From Hetaerina americana (lineage: Eukaryota; Arthropoda; Insecta; Odonata; Calopterygidae), in contig JAKTNV010000063.1 of the NCBI GenBank assembly GCA_022747635.1, positions 2,356,001-2,420,000 on the forward strand: a stretch of 64,000 nt of DNA, written 5' to 3'. Below the pieces are notes generated by a model that did no database searches, was not told the DNA's origin, and saw only the letters and a program-made list of their open reading frames with translations. Positions 63,034 to 64,000 of this stretch are shown one piece after another. Each line of letters opens with the position of its first letter. Within the stretch, counting starts at the first letter, position 1. The translations under genes were made by a program, and so were the position numbers.

Positions 63034-64000
63034 ATGGCTTCGTGCAATAGAGGTGGTGCTCTCTACGGAAAGCAGTGTTCCGGAGATGAAAGACATCTGA
63101 AAGAATATTATTTGTATTTTGGCGGTGACGGCCCGACAACTCAAGAAAGAGGTGGAGGGGACGTGAGCGGAAATACGACGGGACGAAAGTCATGTCATGG
63201 TGAAGAACAGAACCTCATTCACTGGCAGCAAGCAAGGGCTGGAGCAAGCCCACGTGAATGCATTCCCACTGCCGCACCTCTGCACAAGACAAAAGGCCAA
63301 TCGACTGAGGTATAGCATCTCAAATTTAAATGACTATACAGTTTGCAAATGCTTCGGATATTGCCATTTTATACTTTATACTACCACCCATTGTTTTCTC
63401 CTCGACAATTTTCTTCTCTCTACGTGAATTTATCTTTCACTTCGTCATGAAGTTCATACCATTTATGTATATTCAAGATCAACATTCAATATTCAAGAGA
63501 ATAGCAATATTGCGGATAATAAATAGCTTTCAATACAGTCACCTCTTTAAATTTACTTTTTTATTTCTCTTGCCATTGATGAATTAATATTTACGAAGGG
63601 CCATTTCTAAGCATCGCATTCTTCTTTTTATAGTCTAGACATGTTCGAGAAGTTATTCGACGAGCAAAGGAACACCTTCAGGCTGATTGCAATACTAAGT
63701 TCAACCAGAAACTGGCCCTGAAGAGAGAGAATGTCAAGCAAGATTTGAGCCGCGCTCAAAGGAAGTACCAAATGGCGCGGTGGTCATGTGAAATGGTAAT
63801 TAAGGCTCGTGAGCAGGCAATAGAAAAGAAGGAGAGAGCGTTGGAAAGAACGGTTAATGCACTTTTGAATAAGCTGGATGCACTCGAACGCCGAAATGCG
63901 TTCCTTTTGGATTTCATTGAGAAGGAAATGGTGGATTTGTATGAGTTTAGAAGATATGTGAGAGAGAGTGAGTCAGCGCGCACAAGAGAATCGAAGGATC
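63034..64000 (+). CDS. Host gene, partial: exon 1 (63034-63309) and exon 2 (63634 to window end), predicted coiled-coil protein
   Basis: Exon 1 opens with ATG at 63034 (context TGTAATGG) and encodes 92 residues (MASCNRGGALYGKQCSGDER to KTKGQSTE). It ends at GAG before the donor GTATAG at 63310. Intron 63310-63633 (324 bp) is T-rich toward its end and closes in TTCTTTTTATAG. Exon 2 is open for all 367 nt to the window edge in the phase the splice predicts (phase 0). It encodes a Lys/Glu/Arg-rich helical segment: RHVREVIRRAKEHLQAD, KLALKRENVKQDLSRAQRKY, EQAIEKKERALERTVNALLN, ERRNAFLLDFIEKEMVDLYE. The leucine spacing suggests a coiled coil. I do not recognise the family. Nothing of a mobile element is visible. 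Further exons lie outside, and upstream exons are possible. Confidence 0.65.
63310..63633 (+). other. Predicted phase-0 intron of the host gene
   Basis: Begins GTATAG after CTGAG and ends in a pyrimidine-rich tract and TATAG. AT-rich inside, with stops in every frame, unlike the flanking open segments. Confidence 0.6.

Noticed and set aside
1..64000. CRISPR arrays, operons, rRNA or bacterial features
   Set aside because: No regular direct repeats with unique spacers, no rRNA-like segments, and the elements present are all eukaryotic.

Overview
The window looks like intergenic, transposon-rich DNA from an invertebrate animal, most likely an arthropod. The evidence is the mix of mariner (DD34D) elements, Jockey-like LINEs, Penelope-like elements with GIY-YIG endonucleases, long (TA)n microsatellites, AT-rich spacers and spliceosomal-type intron borders. 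The species cannot be named from the sequence. There is no bacterial-style operon, rRNA or CRISPR array, and no complete host gene.

Layout. 1-5 kb: a minus-strand LINE reverse-transcriptase relic, then a minus-strand Penelope-like element (family C) that carries a nested, 5'-truncated LINE with a short target duplication, then another LINE tail. 5-13 kb: a tRNA-derived relic, GC-rich spacers, and a Penelope-like GIY-YIG fragment (family A, 7.8-8.7 kb) followed by a TATA box and a hammerhead-like RNA motif. 13-18 kb: three minus-strand LINE 3' ends, an inverted pair of an unrecognised ~330-bp repeat, and an 85-nt palindrome inside one LINE. 18.7-29.1 kb: a Penelope-like element (family B) whose 3' UTR is split by two tandem Jockey-like LINEs. 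The first LINE has an intact-looking 965-aa ORF2; the second has one stop and one frameshift in ORF2. 29-35 kb: two decayed mariners and a LINE C-terminus. 35-50 kb: mostly featureless spacer with LINE tails, a MITE, a second family C Penelope copy between near-identical inverted repeats, and TA microsatellites. 50-61 kb: a decayed mariner, a 183-nt near-perfect palindrome with a hammerhead-like core, and three internally deleted mariners, two of them siblings in opposite orientation. 61.5-62 kb: LINE relics. 63.0-64.0 kb: the likely start of a host coiled-coil gene (two exons, phase-0 intron) that runs off the window.

Most protein coding here belongs to mobile elements: APE/RT proteins for target-primed insertion, GIY-YIG nickases with RT for Penelope-like elements, and DDD transposases for mariners. 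Nearly all are broken. The best candidates for something worth following are the host gene at the right edge, the hammerhead-like motifs shared by the Penelope-like repeats and the large palindrome, the shared 3' terminus of the two tandem LINEs that matches their target site, and the mariner deletion derivatives that keep only DNA-binding domains or ends.
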